A stretch of 64,000 nucleotides of DNA from Pseudoscleropodium purum (lineage: Eukaryota; Streptophyta; Bryopsida; Hypnales; Brachytheciaceae): the NCBI GenBank assembly GCA_963969395.1, contig OZ017804.1, forward strand, positions 372,001 through 436,000. Direction: 5' to 3'. Below, piece by piece: positions 23,455 to 35,486 of this stretch. Below the pieces are notes generated by a model. The model saw only the letters and a program-made list of their open reading frames with translations, was not told the origin of the DNA and made no database searches. The position numbers and the translations under genes are program-made. Each line of letters opens with the position of its first letter. The stretch's first letter is position 1.

Positions 23455-24040
23455 AAAAATGAGAAAATCCTAGGAAAAAAATGGAAATTTAAAATGAAAA
23501 AGACTAATTAATATTAAGAATTTAAGTAAATGAGGCAAATGATAAAATAGGAAAAAATTGGAAGTTTAAAATAGATAAGATTTTAAACAATATTTGGATA
23601 TTTAAGTAATTTAGGCAAATGATAAGATAGGAAAAAAATGGTAGTTTAAAATGAAAAAGATTTTAAGAAATCTATACACTAAATTAGTTTGTTTTGTTTA
23701 GTTTATTAGGGTAAAATCTATAGAATTGAGATTCTCCTAGTGATATTCTTGGCATCATTAGAAATTGCTCTATGATGAAGGGTACACAAATTTTATTTTA
23801 TAGTATTTCGACTCACGGCAAAAAAGATATTAAAGTTTTTGGTTTTTATAAATTAAAAAATTGGAAAATTATTTTGATTTTGATTGCGGCAACAACAAAA
23901 GTTTTTTAGTATTTAGGAAATTAAAGAATTTAGGCAAATGGATAATTAGAAAAAAATGGTATTTTAAAATAAAAAAGATTTTAAATATTACTTAAAAGCT
24001 TAGGTGATTTAGAAAATGGAAAATTGGGGAGAAAGTTAGA
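23455..24040 (+). repeat. ~82-bp tandem repeat, interrupted
   Basis: AGGCAAATGATAAAATAGGA followed by AAAAATGG...TTTAAAAT...AAGATTTTAA recurs near 23535, 23615 and 23933, with a partial copy near 23465. A ~230-bp stretch (23690-23920) separates the last copy. Confidence 0.65.
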
Positions 24041-24333
24041 AAAAAATACTACAAATACAAAATGACATTAGAAATTAATCAAAAACAAAAATATTAAAAA
24101 TTTTAAAATTTTAAAAATTAGAAACAAAAAAAATTAGAAATACAAAAAACACGAATCTAATTAGTATTATCAGAACAAAGACTAAACCTCTCATAAAGTG
24201 GTAAATATACTAAAGTGGTAAAAAAAACAATAAATTAATAGTTTATACTCATTTATAAATTTTTACACTAATTTTAGGTATTTTTCAACAAACTAAATCT
24301 TCATAGAAACTTGAAGTTGATATAGATACAAGT

Positions 24334-24796
24334 CATCGTGAAAAAAATGAGGCCTACAAAGGGCCGTGAGTCTTGGATAGTAGAGAAATAAGGAAACAAG
24401 CGAGGAACATAGGCCAAAAAAAATTCAATTTTTTATTCCTTTAGCCAACAAACTATAGGGCTTGATTAATGCGAGATAGTTCAATCATAATATTTTTTAT
24501 ATTATAATATTTTTTTAAAGTTAATATTAAAATTAATAGAAAATTACAAAATTTTCAGATTTGATGTAGCATTAGTGCGACCATGTCAGATTGTCCTTTT
24601 TGGATTATTATTTTAATATTAAATTAATTATTTTAAATTATTTTAAATTATTTAATATTTAAAATAAGAATTTTCATTTTTAATATTTTTTTAATGCTCA
24701 ATTTCAGCCAGTGTTTCCCATAGGACTGGGAGTTTCTATTGTTGGGAACTCCTCAAAGGGAAGCAGCCCCTTTGAGGGCTGATCTTTTTCCTAATG
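24334..24796. mobile_element. MITE with CATTAG-type TIRs (463 bp)
   Basis: Left end CATCGTGAAAAAAATGAGGC and reverse-complemented right end CATTAGGAAAAAGATCAGCC form an imperfect TIR continuing into (C)AAAGGG(G)C. The right end is nearly the same as that of the element at 38540-38771. No flanking duplication is visible. Confidence 0.65.
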
Positions 24797-25380
24797 TGGG
24801 TCTAGATTTATAACTATGATCTAAGGTTTAAACTCTATGAATAGACAAAATCAAACTAGTGTTTGTTTTATGTCCCAAATAGTGTGTTTTTTAAATAATG
24901 CAAAAGTGGATATTGCAAATAATATTAAACATTTGTGCTACAAATATTTTAAAGAATAAAGAAATGGATATGAAAAGAGATTTATAAAGGTATTGGCAAT
25001 CATTTGTGTGGTAATTACAAATAACACTCTAATAGTTGTGGGCTTGTGTCAACATAGCATACTAACTTAATCCATTAAAACAATTGTTTTTTTAATATTA
25101 AAAACATATATTTTTGTGATGTATATTGGAATCTCCTAATGGTTGATGGCGATATACTTGGTGTGGTCAAAAAGTCCTCAAGCATAGTGTGTGTAGAAGA
25201 CAAAATTTATGGTGTTTTGATTGATGGGGTAGGGCAAAAGCTATTGAATATTCAAATTTTTATTGCACCGAAAATTACAAAATTAGAAAAAAAAACATTT
25301 AGAAAATTGGTTTCAGAGAGCTATCAGGATTTATGTTTATGTTTTTTTAATAGAATTTGTTGTCAAATGTAAAACACTGG

Positions 25381-26179
25381 AACTACAATTGACACATATT
25401 CCACTTCTACCAATTTATGAGTAGAAAAAAAATAATGTGATGAGATTTGACACGTCCTAGGAAGATATTTGCTTTTATGAACCTAGTGGATTTTTTGAAG
25501 TGTTGATTTCTTTTTAAATTATGTAGAAAATTTATTAGGCTAATGAAAAAAATGAGTGCTACTATGTGTTGGCTATAGTTCATGAGTATATTGTTCTACT
25601 ATATTTATTGGTCATACTTTTCCAAACTACATAAATATTGTAACTATCACATCTTACATGAATTATATGGTGACTTCATTACATTCAATGCCTAGCATCC
25701 AATTAGGTTTACAATTTAGCTAAGGGTTGTAGTATTCTTGAAGTTGTTAGTATGACTTTTTGCTTCTTGTGAAAGCAATAACAATCATATGTAGGTTGAA
25801 GACACATGTTGCAACTTCACTAACTTCACAATTTTTTTGTTTTTTTGTTTGGGATGGACATATGTGAGCATTCTTGATATTTTCCAAGAATTTCTTTACC
25901 ATTTTCTCACGTGTTATTTTACATACTTAAGACCTCATTTTCTTTAGAATGAATCGATATTGAGATGCTTTGTGCAAACCATGGAGTTCTGTCATGGAGA
26001 GATTGGAGATATTTGTAATTTTGGCAAAAATTGATGCATTCATGAAACAAAGCTTGTATATTATAAAAAGAAAAAACTTGCATATTTCTTGTTCTCATTG
26101 TTCTCATTCTTAGAAGCTCTAAGATGACATGGATACAAGTTAGGGCTAAAGTTCTATTATGATCCAAGCTTTAATGGCT
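25381..26179. other. AT-rich spacer, nothing recognised
   Basis: No repeat structure or gene was recognised. Confidence 0.35.
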
Positions 26180-27880
26180 CTTCGATGATTGTTGCTTCTC
26201 ATGTGCTGCATGATTTTGCAGCAGTGAATGAGTTCTGCTGGTGTCAGATTTTTGTGGTGTGAACCTGATTTTCAAATACATTTTGCAACCATGCCGAAAA
26301 ACTGTGTGCACAGCATCCAAAGAGTAATCTGACTGATATGTAACCCCATACTGTATTGTTAGAGCAGATCAAGGAGATTATGTGTGCAATCCAGTAAGTT
26401 ATCGCTGGAAGAGACTGTAAAAAATCTTCAGTGGACAGGTTTGTGAAACCATTCATTTGTCAATTTCAAAACTGATCTTCTGAACAGGTGATGACTAATG
26501 AGACAAGGCCAACGAAGAAGATAGCATCATAACTTACAGTAAATTCTATCTTAAGCTGTAGCCTCACTCAGTAGTAATGTACTCTAGTTGTGCGCTCAAA
26601 ACATCAAAACTTTCACCGTGATTCGTAGTGCGTCTCGCCAAGCTTACTATTTCCGTTACTGTACCAAGAGTCGTGGCAATTTCCACCTGCACACACCATC
26701 CTGATTTGAAGGTCTCTAAGTGCTGCTCGTAGTCAGGGATCCTAAGGTACAATCAACGTGCAACCTCCTGCATATTGAGTGTACACAAGTAGCCTTGAAG
26801 GACATCCCTGCTCCTCAGTCATGGATGAAACGAAAAGAGTGTGTGCCAGCGAGCCAGCTCAGCTGCATCGCACACATTCAAGTCCAGTGAGTACAATTTG
26901 TTCATTGATGACGATCCAAGAACTGATTCAGACTTGGAACCACCTTCTTTAAACTCATGCAAGCATATAACTTTTGAAGCTTTTGTCAAGGACCTGGAAA
27001 GAGAAAGCTCGACTAAGAGTCTCCGTCAGTGCACATAATTATTGTAAGTTCAGTGTATTGACTTGAAGAGGATAAACAATGAGTCGCAGTACACAGCAGC
27101 CAGTGTCCCTACAGACTGGGTAGGTGATGATCCGGTACTAACTTAACTTATGTCGTGAGTGTGCAGATTGACCGTAACTTATTCAAGAAACAGTCTAAGA
27201 TAGAGTATGGATTTTTTCACTCCAGCCAAGAGCTCAATTAACTCTACGATAGAGCAATCATGTAAGTAAGTAAGTAAAGTTCACGTGTTTTACTCCACTT
27301 GAGGACATCTGGGGGGTTGTAACAGTGGATATGAAATTTGGTCGTATCTGATATTCCTGCACACACAAATCTTCTCTTCACAAACAAGAAGCTCAGTCAA
27401 CATGACGGAGTCTATGTCAATCAACTTCCTCTCAAACAAGCAAGCAACTGCGTTACAGGGGTTAATTTTGTCCCATTAGTCTAGTGTTGGCTTGCTTTTC
27501 GAGTAAGATCTTACTCAAATTTCCTGTCACATGTAGCTTTTGTCGATGCAATACTTCCCTCTTCTGTCCAGAACCAAGAAAGCAATTCTTACAATGTCTT
27601 CCATGAGTGAGTTCGAACATCACTCCAAAAATCCAATGGTTTCAATCTGATGAATTTGCTGTGGAAAAATGAACAGTATGCCGTCTGGGAAGACCAAGTC
27701 TTCACTGCTTGAAGCCGCAGTCCACGAGCATGGCACTGTCTTGTCTTGTTTCTTGTACAGAATCTTTCCATTGAGTGTGAAATGTTGCGCTGCATTTGCA
27801 TTTCAAGCTTGGTGCTTGTCCTTCGTAGTCGCAGGGATATGATTAGCACAGTTCAAAGTGACATGTGTTTCAAAACAATT
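26180..27880. other. Less AT-rich island of unknown nature
   Basis: Base composition changes sharply: long A/T runs disappear and CAG, CTC and GTC-type words become common. Open frames of 60-86 codons lie on both strands (26841-27038 plus; 26564-26752 and 27589-27849 minus), none with a family motif. GTAAGT occurs on the plus strand at about 27043 and on the minus strand at about 26536, and a GTAAG run sits at 27264-27279. It may be a decayed host gene, a non-coding transcript or an inserted element. I cannot choose. Confidence 0.35.
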
Positions 27881-27970
27881 AAATGTTGAAATTTGAAAAT
27901 GAGCAGTCAACATGAAACCTTTTAATACCATTATTTTTCTTTAATTTCCCTTTGGGGCACAACATGAAAC

Positions 27971-28188
27971 TAACCCTTGAACGTCAAGGCGTACGTTTTG
28001 TGTTTGATGGATGACACAAATTCAAATTGTAGTGCAACTATTCATCCTCAAAATTTGTTTTGGAAAGGGAAGATCTTGTGTAGTAGTTTGACTTGCAATG
28101 ACTACTTTTGCAATTTTGGAGGCTAGTGATTCACCCGGTGATAGAAAAGGATTATTTCAAGGAGCACCCCTTTGACGTTTAAGGGTTA
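27971..28188. mobile_element. Candidate short MITE (218 bp)
   Basis: TAACCCTTGAACGTCAAGG at the left is matched by the reverse complement of the right end, TAACCCTTAAACGTCAAAGG. TA at both ends could be a Stowaway-type duplication, but it is too short to prove insertion. Confidence 0.45.
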
Positions 28189-28740
28189 AAGGAGATTTCA
28201 CTATGAAGATGGTCCCATAATCTAAGGTAACTACGCCTAAAATGGGCCGCTCCTCAAAACTAACCCTTATTTGTGAAGGAAAAATAAATAGGTAGGATTC
28301 CCATGATGGTGTGCATGAAAAGGACAATTGTTAAATGAGTCTTAAGTAGTATGCATCTCTATTAATAAAAATGTGGAGGTGGCGACTTTACAATGGTCAA
28401 TTTTGGGTGCATTTTGTGTTGTTTTAACTTCTCTTTATTGTCATTTCTTCATGTGCATCAAATTTATTTTGGCATCACCTACATGACACTTTTGAAACCC
28501 TACAATTTGAATCTCTAAAAATTTGTAACTCATTCACAATTTATTCAAAAATTATGGAACCATTGCATTTGATTCATAGTTACAATATACAAAATGTTTA
28601 GCTTTGTTTCTAGTCCTGGGCATAAATTTTTACTAGTAAGAAATCAATTTGGTGGGGTTTTCACAGTTTCAAACCCTTCGATGAGGGTTGTGCACAATCA
28701 CAACATTTCAACTAGTCACATGGGATATATCAAACTTTAA

Positions 28741-29316
28741 TCCTTTAGTGACCGGTTGACTACTTTTTGGTCGAATTTTGGATTCTTTGTCTTTTACTAT
28801 CCTCAATATAGGGCATTTGAAAAAACTCAAAGGGTAATGCAAATAGAGCTTTAGCATGCACACCAAACAAATCTAGTTTCCAAGAATTTTGTACAATAAC
28901 AAGGTAGCTGTGCTTGTCCAAAGACAAGAGGGTTGACCTGAGTTATACCTTCTAAATCGCACATACATTCAACAACTTATATTATTCTATTTGAAATTGA
29001 TGCCTAAGAATGATAGAAATGTTGCCCAACAATCCCTTGAATTGTGGAGGCATATTTCAAAAGTTATGGGCAATAATGTATTATGGTGCTTCAGTTGAAG
29101 GCTACTTAGTTGCATTGCACTTTGAAGATCACTCACAACAAATTGCACCATCAAATCATGTTCAATTTTTGTTTTTTCTACAAATGAAGCCTACAACATC
29201 AATTCCTACGGTTTGATTTGGGATTACTTCTTTGAAGTAGTGATGAAATTTCCCTTTTCCAAATTTGTATTCAAAAACTTTGCTCGCCCCCCAAATCAAC
29301 CATGGTCACTAAAAGG
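28741..29316. mobile_element. Candidate TIR element flanked by TTAA (576 bp)
   Basis: Left end TCCTTTAGTGACCGGTTGAC and reverse-complemented right end CCTTTTAGTGACCATGGTTG form a ~20-bp TIR. TTAA lies directly outside both ends (28737-28740 and 29317-29320), the piggyBac-type target. A 68-codon frame inside (29010-29216) has no motif. TTAA is common in AT-rich DNA, so the class is tentative. Confidence 0.45.
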
Positions 29317-29320
29317 TTAA

Positions 29321-31270
29321 ATTAATTTCACCTAATAATTGCAAAAATAGAATCGTAGAGTACAAAAATATTAATTCAGATGTTGCAGTTGTTGCAATGA
29401 AACTGACCACATTAGTGTGAATATTACAAGAGCATACTACAAGATAGACAATGTTATTTTCTAAATTAAATTCATGGAGAATCTAAATTCTGATTTCTAT
29501 TTGTTCACAACAAATAATCTAGTGATTGAAGTTATCCTCTTAACTGGTAAGCTCATGAATCGCTAAAGATTCATGACTATGTTTCATCAAGATATATTTC
29601 AAAAATGACATTATTAATGCAAACAACTAGCATGAAAAAAACTATGGAGTATTTTTTGCAAATTCAACCTTAAAACTTTGCATAAGACTTGTATAAAAAA
29701 GGTGTGAAAATTCTTTCAGAAACTTTGGTTCTATAGATTGCAAGACTTTATTGTTCAAAGTAGATTAAAAAAAAGTATTTTATTGCATGTTCTTTCATTA
29801 GACTTTCTAACTTTGAATCCTTTAACAATTTTGCTCTATATTGTTTTTGAGTTTTTAGCCCTTCATGATAGGGAATTGAGTTGAAAATCTAAAGAAGTAA
29901 CTTGAAAAAAATTGTCCTTAAGAAAATTGTTGAATAGAAGAAGATACAAGATAGAAGGGAAATTGAAAGTATAATAGTTCTAAAAAGAATTTTAAAATGT
30001 CAATCCCAAAGGATAAATTTTTATAACAAATAATCAATATCCTAAAGATGTTTTTGTTTTGAAAAATTGTGAAAATAGAATTTAAATGAATCCTATTTTT
30101 TATTTTTATAAAGATATTATGATTACCTAAAAAACAAGACCCTTCATGACTCTTGTATTAGTAATCTAAACCTGGAATGAATCACAAGTTTCCATGATAT
30201 AATATTTATGAATAATTTATTTTTTATTTTTATTTTATTTTTTGAGTTTGTTTTTTCTGCTCAAGAATTTTGTGCTAGGAAGGTAAAACTTTTTCTCATA
30301 AGTACCAAATGAAATTTGATTTATATTTCTAAAAAGCAAATACATTCTTAAAAAATTTCAATAAGCTTAACTCCTAAAATATTGCAGTTTTTTGAGGACC
30401 AAACCAATTAAAAATACTTGTATCCAAAGCAAGGCCATGATCTTCATTTTGTTTATTCTCTAACAAATCCAAGTGCATGATCCTTCAGTTGACTCCTTAA
30501 AATATCCAAGCATATCTTTTAAAAATTTAAAAGTAAGAATTCCCACCAATTACAAGTTCAATATGCATACTTCAAAAAAAATAGTTTTTTTCTAGCTCTT
30601 TCTAATGGTGAAGTGTTCTCCATTGACATTTTTACGAAATAAACATGTGTCTGGAACTTCTGTGATTTAGCCTACATGTTGTAAAATAGGTTGAGAGTAT
30701 ATGCAAAGAAAAACCAATAAAAAACTTTCATATTTATCTCTCTCTATCAGTCTGTATGTGCAATAGAAGACGTACTACTACATGAAAATAAAATCTGAAT
30801 AATTAATAGCATTTTACAAGAAATTGCAAAATATTAGTCCCAATTATGAGAATGTTCTAATTGTAGCATGGATCTCATGTTTTGTTTTTATTTGGAAATT
30901 TTCAAAAGTGAGTTCAAAAAACATTTTTATATGTTTTTTCTACATGTATTGCATTTAAAATGAACTCATAACTTTCACCTCATTATTTGCAATTGAATGG
31001 TTCAAATGTTTTTTAATAGGTATCAATATATAAAATAAAATAATCTTATCTTAGAATATATATTTTCATTTGTGAGGTTTGACATTGAAATAAAAGAAAA
31101 TGTTATAATTTTTACAATATTCATTGGAATGAATCCATGACATAAAACTTTACATGTAGATTTGGATGACTAGAATTCATTTTTTAAGATTTTGTGCAAA
31201 AATTCCAAATTATGAGGTCAATAGAGTTTGACAACAATGACAAACAATGCTAAGTAGAGATTTGAAACTT
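29321..31270. other. AT-rich spacer, nothing recognised
   Basis: No gene, TIR or tandem structure was seen in this long AT-rich stretch. Confidence 0.35.
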
Positions 31271-31620
31271 TTTCGTTCAAATAATCATACAATAAGCATT
31301 AGCATTTGGACAAAGTCCCAAAAGTAGATATACAAAAGTTGTAGTTAGCAACATGTGTGAAAATCCAAATAAATAAGTCAACATTTGTAAGGGCATTCAA
31401 ATGTAACAATGGTTCATGTTGCAATTTATATTCTCTCTACAATGGCTTACACAATTCTATACTCTCAATTTTAAAAAAACATTCAAATATGATCATGAGA
31501 ATTGTCAACATCATTTGCATATTTGTCAAATTGTGAATATTTTTAATTCAATAAAAAAAAGGCTTCCTTCAAGTTTTGTATGCAACAATCTAAAGTGATG
31601 TATAGCAACATGCCAAGGCA
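31271..31620 (+). repeat. Dispersed repeat also present at 62540-62960
   Basis: CAAAAGTAGATATACAAAAG (about 31319) occurs again at about 62590 in the same orientation. The following ~220 bp (31400-31620) matches 62700-62945 in the opposite orientation, including at peptide level (N-x-x-H-L-H-x-C-x-I-V-N). The mixed orientation suggests a rearranged or palindromic element. Confidence 0.55.
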
Positions 31621-31686
31621 CAAAAAGATTTATTTATTTATTTGAATTTTTATTTCTACCATTTTTTTCATTTTCCAAATTGAAGA

Positions 31687-32652
31687 TTCTACAATAGAGA
31701 TGTCTAACACCAACATCTAATATGATAATATTTCTAATGATATGGAGGCACTATAAACTCCCATTTTGTCACTTGGGACACTATTTTTTTTGCTTATTTT
31801 ATTTTACTATTTTGAATGTAGTCTTATATACAAAAAGCCCACAAAAGAGTGTAAGACCAAAATAGGTATATTACATCACAATACAACATTTGACCCTAAA
31901 TAAATTTTCTTTTTAACTAAATTTGAATCTCACATGTAAATATAATAGAAACCCAAAAATTTTACAAATTAATTAGTAGAAATTGCCCAAATTGTCTAAA
32001 CTTAACTTGCATGTGATATAACATGGCTAAATTGGTCCAAGAAAACCTACATGAGAACCCTAAGTTGATTTCCAAAGAAAAGTTTCAGTTTCTCATTTCA
32101 TTTTGCTAGTAAAAATCCCAATTGTCAACATATAGGTGAACAATATTCAAGATGGAACAATGGGGGGGATCTACAATCTAAGTGTAGTGGTTTCAAATGA
32201 AAATCATGCTAGGAGTCTACGAGCTCCCATTTTGTCACCTTGAATTCTTTTTTTTCCATTATTAGTCTTTTGAATGTAATTTATTATACAAAAAGCCTTG
32301 AAAATAGTGCAAAGCCAAACTAGGTATGTCACATGCCATTATAGTATTTGAATCTAAATAGCATATTTTATCTAAATAGGTTGTTTTCTCTAAACTAAAC
32401 TCAAATCCCGTATGTAAATAGGATAGAAATTTGAAAATTGTACATATAGTAGTTGTTAAGTAGAACTACCCAAATTGTCTAAATATGCTTTGTATGCGAT
32501 AGAATATGGCTAAATTGTTCTAAGGCAACATATGACAACCCTAAGTCAATCCTAGAGAGAGGTTTTAATTTTCCCATTAAATTGACAAAATAATAGAAAC
32601 TCCAATTGTAAGCCTACATATGAAGAAAATTCAATATGGAGCAAAAGAAGGC
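31687..32652 (+). repeat. Tandem duplication of a ~483-bp unit
   Basis: Copies start with TCTACAAT at 31687, about 32170 and again near 32653 (partial). Shared blocks include CTCCCATTTTGTCAC, ATACAAAAAGCC, CCCAAATTGTCTAAA and ATGGCTAAATTG, at offsets close to 483 bp. The array runs straight into unit 3. Confidence 0.8.
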
Positions 32653-33477
32653 ATCTACAATAGAATTATGGTGGATCTAGGTGAAATCACTCTAAGAGTT
32701 CAACAACAAAATCGGTTTGTCAAGATTCCTCTTTGTATGAAAGATTTCAAATTCACCAAAAATTAAAGGAGATAGTAGGATTTGATTTTTAAATGTAAAA
32801 AATAAAAATGTGAGTTTGCACATATTTTTTGAAATTTCATGAGAGGTTCCACCAAAAGTTCCAAAATTTTGTAATAGTCAGAAGATATTTTATAGGACAA
32901 TCAATCGCAAAAACTTACAATAGGAAATTCATGAAAATTATCTAGAGTGCGGTAAAATCTTACTAAAAATCAAGATAGCTTTTTTTATGCTAGTAACACC
33001 CTTCAACACATTTCAAGACATTTTAATAGCCCAAAAAATCCAAAAATGGCAATATTCTTCCAATACCGACAAATTTGAAGATTATAGTGGAATTGATTAG
33101 TGTACTAGGAGCGTATGAAGTTGGAATGGGGCCTTAATTAGGTCATTTTTTACTCCCTTATAACTACTTAGGAACTTAGGCTTCTTACTTTTGACAAAAA
33201 AGCCAACCTCTAAAAGTTGGATTTTTAATTATTCTAGATTTTAGGTCGGCGCTAGCTTTCAATGAGTTTTTAGTATAAAAAAGGTGAAGGGATTTAGTTA
33301 GATTGAAAAGCGCCTTTTCGGAAACCAATGGCACAATTCATTTGTTATTTTGAGTCTTTCTCCAAAAGATAGAGCATAGGACCATTGTAATAAGTCCAAA
33401 TTTGTAGATTATTTAGGATAAAAATCTTAGATGATAAGAATACTAAGTTAGAAAAGAGGGGAAGGGAGTACTAGAAA

Positions 33478-33490
33478 CAAATATAAGGGT
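33478..33490 (+). promoter_or_regulatory. Possible TATA box of unit 3
   Basis: AAATATAAGGGTA sits at the same relative position as TATAAAAAGCCC in unit 2. Function is inferred from alignment only. Confidence 0.35.
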
Positions 33491-34369
33491 ACTCATTCTA
33501 TTCTCAATTCACCCATTTCTAATCCATTTTAGCCATATTTTGGCTTTGCTACATTATTGGGTCTATTTAGTTGGTTTTTGGTCAATTTTGGCCAATTTTC
33601 CAATTAATCATGTTTTTGGAGCATTTCAAGCTTTGTTATTGTTGTTTTTCAAGCTTTCTTTAAAGGAGATTAAGATCACTTCAATGGTTACTCTTGTAAC
33701 CACTTGTTTGAGTTATTCTCATAATTCTTTTTGCAATTTTGGTTAAATTTAATTGTTATATTAATCCTAGAAGTAACCCTCACCATACCTTAGTGATGCC
33801 TCTTTGGGGGCTTCAAGTCTATATTTATAAGTTCTAAACTTTTAAGTAAAAAGTTCCTTAATTGAAAAATCCCCTAGAGTTTGGAGGTTATTGTACTAAC
33901 TTGTTTGTGTTATATTATTGAACAACAAGTGTTTGTACTAACCTCCTTGCTTTAACACTTTTATGTTGATTTTTGATAAGTTAACCTTATTGAGGTTATT
34001 TGTATACTTGTGGTCTTGGTTCATATGGCAAAGTTTTGGCTTTGGAGTTTTAGAGTTTGATAGAAATATTGGGTGTTTCCAAGTATATAATTAAGCTTTG
34101 GCTTTGGGTCTTTAGAATTTGATAGAAAATTTGTGTATTTTCCAAAACACGACAAGGTTTTAAATTAGAGTATTAGAAAATCTTTCAAAAAATAGAGTTT
34201 TATCATCTCACCAAGTTTAGTTTCCAAAACACTAGTTTTGTAATTTTGAGTTTAGTGTCCACAAGGTTTCATGGCAAAAGTCTAGAGCTTAGTCCTTGAA
34301 AGTTCCATGTGTTAGTTTTATCATTTAGTATTCAAAGAGACAATTTTCGGTGTTTAAAAAAATCCCAAA

Positions 34370-34500
34370 AAGGTTCTACAGAAAGCCAAAAATTGTTGGC
34401 TCCAAAGAATCCCCAAACTATTAGCCCAAAAAGTCTTCAAACTATTGGTCCAAAGAGCCAAATTGCCAACCCACAAAGGCCTTCTATACACAACGCTACA
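34370..34500 (+). repeat. Short tandem block of unit 3
   Basis: CAAACTATTGGTCCAAAGAG and variants recur about four times at ~30-bp steps (34400-34460 is clearest). It sits where units 1 and 2 carry their own, different tandem blocks. Confidence 0.6.
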
Positions 34501-35424
34501 ATATTGAGGAGGTCTCGACCTATTGGAATGTGCCACATAGGCATAGCCATGTTTGCAACCATGTCAATTTCAAAGAGGGTCCAATCAATTGATGGGTGAT
34601 ACGTGGCGTGGGGGAGTAAAAAAAAGACCTAGTCACCTCGTGGGTTCTAGCTAGTGGTAGCTTGCTACGTGGTAGGACTGGCTAGGTGATTATTAGGTTA
34701 GTTGGGGTCTTATACTACACTAAAGGCAAGCTAGGGTCCTAAATTGAATGAAGGCAAGTAGGATCCCATACTAGACTAAAGGCTACTAGTTGGAGTCTTG
34801 GTTACTTATGTGTGTTTTTTGGAGGAAGGGGTGGAATTTTGAAAAATAAAAATAGAACTCAGATTAATATAGTTGCTTGCTAAAACGCAAATTTAGGAGA
34901 GAAGAGAAAGTTAGAAGTAGGATTAACAAGTGCAAAGAGTCTAAGAGGAAGAAGATGTAGAACTAGTCCTCATTTAAACTAAGTTTTTCAACACTAGAAG
35001 CCACAAATTAGAAGGAAGGAAGAAAATTAGATGAACACTTACAACTCAATAGATAGGAATTAAAGCTCAATTTACAAACACAATAGATGAAGGGACAATT
35101 GGGAATTTGAAGAGAAGTTTAGGAATTACTAAAATTAGATAGAAATCTTAGGAAAGCGATTTAGACTATTGGAAGTTGGATAAAACAATAATTGATTTAG
35201 TTAGGAAGATAGAATTAGCAGTTTTCAATTATTGTTTGGAAAATTGTAGCCAATACTCCATTATAACCAAATTCAACATCTAACATAAATTAATGGAGGA
35301 AAAATAGTATTAGAAGAAAAGGAAGGAGTAGGAAGGGAAAGAAAAGAAGAAACTAAAAACTTTCTAAGCTTGTATTAAAACTACATTTTTAAGTGGTTAG
35401 CAAAATCACTCAAAAAATTCAAAC

Positions 35425-35486
35425 ATGGAAAATGATGGGGGTTTGAAGGAGTATTCAACTACTTGAAAGATGAAGCCTAATCCAAG
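35425..35486 (+). pseudogene. Mini-exon of unit 3, frame broken
   Basis: ATG at 35425 opens M-E-N-D-G-G-L-K-E-Y-S-T-T and then hits a stop. Shifting frame restores Y-L-K-D-E-A, matching F-Y-E-D-E-T of unit 2. The segment ends at AAG before GTGAGT (35487), a consensus-quality donor. Length is 62 bp, one short of an intact frame. Confidence 0.4.

Larger units (their letters stand above)
22560..25380 (+). repeat. Diverged ~550-bp direct repeats (about three)
   Basis: A segment with TTTTTATTGCACCGAAAATTA occurs at about 22865 and 25258, with related sequence near 23380. The segment GGCAATTATAAATGATATATG (about 23186) matches GGTAATTACAAATAACACTC (about 25010), each followed some 60 bp later by TTAAAACAA. 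Order is kept between copies, so this looks like an old tandem duplication broken up by later insertions (the ~82-bp array and the MITE at 24334-24796). A 77-codon frame at 25139-25372 lies in one copy and is probably chance. Confidence 0.55.
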
